NCBI RefSeq assembly: GCF_000375545.1
Contig: NZ_AQXF01000007.1
Location: 1 to 41,528, forward strand
Length of the DNA stretch: 41,528 nt
Source of the DNA: Kordiimonas gwangyangensis DSM 19435 = JCM 12864
GTDB lineage: Bacteria; Pseudomonadota; Alphaproteobacteria; Sphingomonadales; Kordiimonadaceae
Direction of reading: 5' to 3'
Positions 40,378 through 41,528 of the stretch are shown here, piece by piece. The first letter of the stretch is position 1. Each line of letters opens with the position of its first letter. The translations under genes were made by a program, and so were the position numbers. The notes under the pieces were generated by a model. It saw only the letters and a list, made by a program, of their open reading frames with translations, did not search any database and was not told where the DNA came from.

Positions 40378-40438
40378 TGTGCGATAATGAACACAAATCA
40401 CTGTACGAAATCGAACACGCTGTGTACGCTATCGAACA
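40378..40438. promoter_or_regulatory. Three upstream activator sites for the NtrC-type regulator
   Basis: TGTGCGATAATGAACA (40378-40393), TGTACGAAATCGAACA (40402-40417) and TGTACGCTATCGAACA (40423-40438). The last two agree at 14 of 16 positions; the first agrees with the second at 12 of 16. Each is an imperfect dyad TGTnCG-N4-yGAACA. They lie about 65-125 bases upstream of the expected start of transcription, as usual for enhancer sites, and 24 and 21 bases apart, near two helical turns. Confidence 0.8.
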
Positions 40439-40471
40439 ACAAAACAAACAAACCGGACGAGGACAGATTTC

Positions 40472-41528
40472 ATGGCAGGCAAGGACGGCAAGATCCTTAT
40501 CGTGGACGACGATGAGGACATTCTGGTCGCGGGCAAACTACTGCTGAAGCGGCACTATGGCACCGTAGTCACATGCAACAAACCAGAGCATATTGAAGAG
40601 CTGATGGCGGCGCACGACTTTGATGCCATTCTGCTTGATATGAACTTCGGCCCGGGCGAAAGCTCAGGCGATCAGGGCTTCTTCTGGCTCGCCCGCATTC
40701 TCGAGATCGACCCGCAGGCCGTTGTGGTCATGATCACGGCGCACGGCGGCGTGGGCGTGGCGGTTGATGCCATGAAAAAAGGCGCGACCGACTTCATTGC
40801 CAAGCCGTGGCAAAACGAAAAAGTCGTCGCCACGCTATCCGCCAGCGTGAAGCTGCGCCGCAGCCGGTCCGAGGCGGAAGAACTCAAGAAAACCAACCGC
40901 ACACTTGTGAAAGCCGTGAGCGAACCCAAGCAGCCCATCCTGGGCGCGAGCCGCGCCATGCAGGATGTGATGAGCATGGTGGAACGCTCCGCCCCCACAG
41001 ACGCCAACGTGCTGATCCTCGGCGAAAACGGTACCGGCAAGGAGCTGATTGCGCGGGAGTTGCACAGCCGCTCCTTGCGCGCTGACAAGGTATTCATGTC
41101 GGTTGATCTGGGTGCCGTGACAGAAAGCCTGTTCGAGAGTGAACTGTTCGGTCACAAAAAAGGTGCCTTCACTGATGCGCGCGACGACCGGGTTGGCAGG
41201 CTACAAGCCGCGCACGGCGGCACACTGTTCCTTGACGAGATTGGCAACCTGCCCCTGCACCTTCAGGCAAAGCTGCTGACGGTGCTGGAGCAGCGCAAGG
41301 TGACACCCGTGGGCTCGGACCGCGCGTTCCCTATCGATGTGCGTGTCATCGCAGCCACCAACGTACCCATGGGCAAACTTCGGGACGAAGACGTGTTCCG
41401 ACAGGATTTGCTCTTCCGTCTCAACACCGTGGAAATTACCCTGCCGCCCTTGCGGGCACGGGCGGACGATATCCCGGAGATCGCTGATTTTTATGTCGCA
41501 CAATATGCGCGCAAGTACGGGCGAAGCG
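40472..41528 (+). CDS. NtrC-family sigma-54-dependent response regulator (3' end outside window)
   Basis: 352 codons are visible. Residues 1-125 form a receiver domain with acidic pocket Asp12-Asp14, phospho-acceptor Asp56 (LLDMNF), Thr89 and Lys111. Residues from about 155 form the AAA+ domain: Walker A GENGTGKE (184-191), Walker B TLFLDEIGN (251-259) and the sigma-54 contact loop GAFTDA (231-236), which replaces the usual GAFTGA. The C-terminal DNA-binding domain lies outside the window. Start at 40472 behind GAGGA. It is divergent from the ABC operon, whose sigma-54 promoter and three dyads lie between them, so it is the probable activator. The cognate histidine kinase is expected downstream but not visible. 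Confidence 0.92.
   Translation, partial: MAGKDGKILIVDDDEDILVAGKLLLKRHYGTVVTCNKPEHIEELMAAHDFDAILLDMNFGPGESSGDQGFFWLARILEIDPQAVVVMITAHGGVGVAVDAMKKGATDFIAKPWQNEKVVATLSASVKLRRSRSEAEELKKTNRTLVKAVSEPKQPILGASRAMQDVMSMVERSAPTDANVLILGENGTGKELIARELHSRSLRADKVFMSVDLGAVTESLFESELFGHKKGAFTDARDDRVGRLQAAHGGTLFLDEIGNLPLHLQAKLLTVLEQRKVTPVGSDRAFPIDVRVIAATNVPMGKLRDEDVFRQDLLFRLNTVEITLPPLRARADDIPEIADFYVAQYARKYGRS

Overview
This window looks like a chromosomal segment of an alphaproteobacterium with a GC content in the fifties. The clues are a GapR/DUF2312 protein, the N-formylglutamate amidohydrolase / DUF1244 / pyruvate kinase neighbourhood, a 41-residue type-B-like L36, two DUF2336 proteins and TonB receptors with the usual plug. 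A Kordiimonadales-like organism would fit, but that is only an impression. I see no tRNA, rRNA, insertion sequence, phage or CRISPR array.

Region 1 (1-10030) is a minus-strand catabolic operon with its regulator. A TonB-dependent receptor is followed by a TPR-sulfotransferase, a secreted beta-lactamase-fold hydrolase, an MFS transporter, a nitrilase-superfamily amidase, succinate-semialdehyde dehydrogenase and the start of a GABA-type aminotransferase. Several of these genes overlap by 1-4 bases. A TetR regulator lies upstream on the same strand. Its promoter and the receptor promoter share two identical 10-base blocks, which suggests one regulator controls both. The set reads as uptake and breakdown of an unknown amide- or ester-linked compound that yields a GABA-like intermediate and then succinate.

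Region 2 (10100-20300) is mostly housekeeping: gapR, a UDP-glucuronate decarboxylase, DUF1244, N-formylglutamate amidohydrolase, pyk, a methyltransferase, a HAD phosphatase, rpmJ, a cytosolic M14 carboxypeptidase, a large cadherin/VCBS-type surface protein and a four-helix protein resembling heme-copper oxidase subunit I. The 658-base gap upstream of rpmJ holds a good sigma-70 promoter and an unexplained 82-base nested inverted repeat.

Region 3 (20300-25450) holds apt, an arsenic pair (arsC-acr3), a DedA-family membrane protein and two paralogous DUF2336 proteins, each apparently its own transcription unit.

Region 4 (25424-41528) is the most striking part. A seven-gene minus-strand operon encodes a HlyD-like adaptor, one MacB/LolD-type ATPase and five consecutive paralogous FtsX/MacB permeases of about 810-840 residues, each looking like an internal duplication (two four-helix modules). 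It is preceded by a near-perfect sigma-54 promoter and three copies of a 16-base dyad upstream. These face a divergent NtrC-family response regulator (cut by the window end) whose sigma-54 contact loop reads GAFTDA instead of GAFTGA. The sequence supports a two-component, sigma-54-controlled, multi-permease tripartite ABC export system. Its substrate, the sensor kinase and the outer-membrane channel are not visible here.
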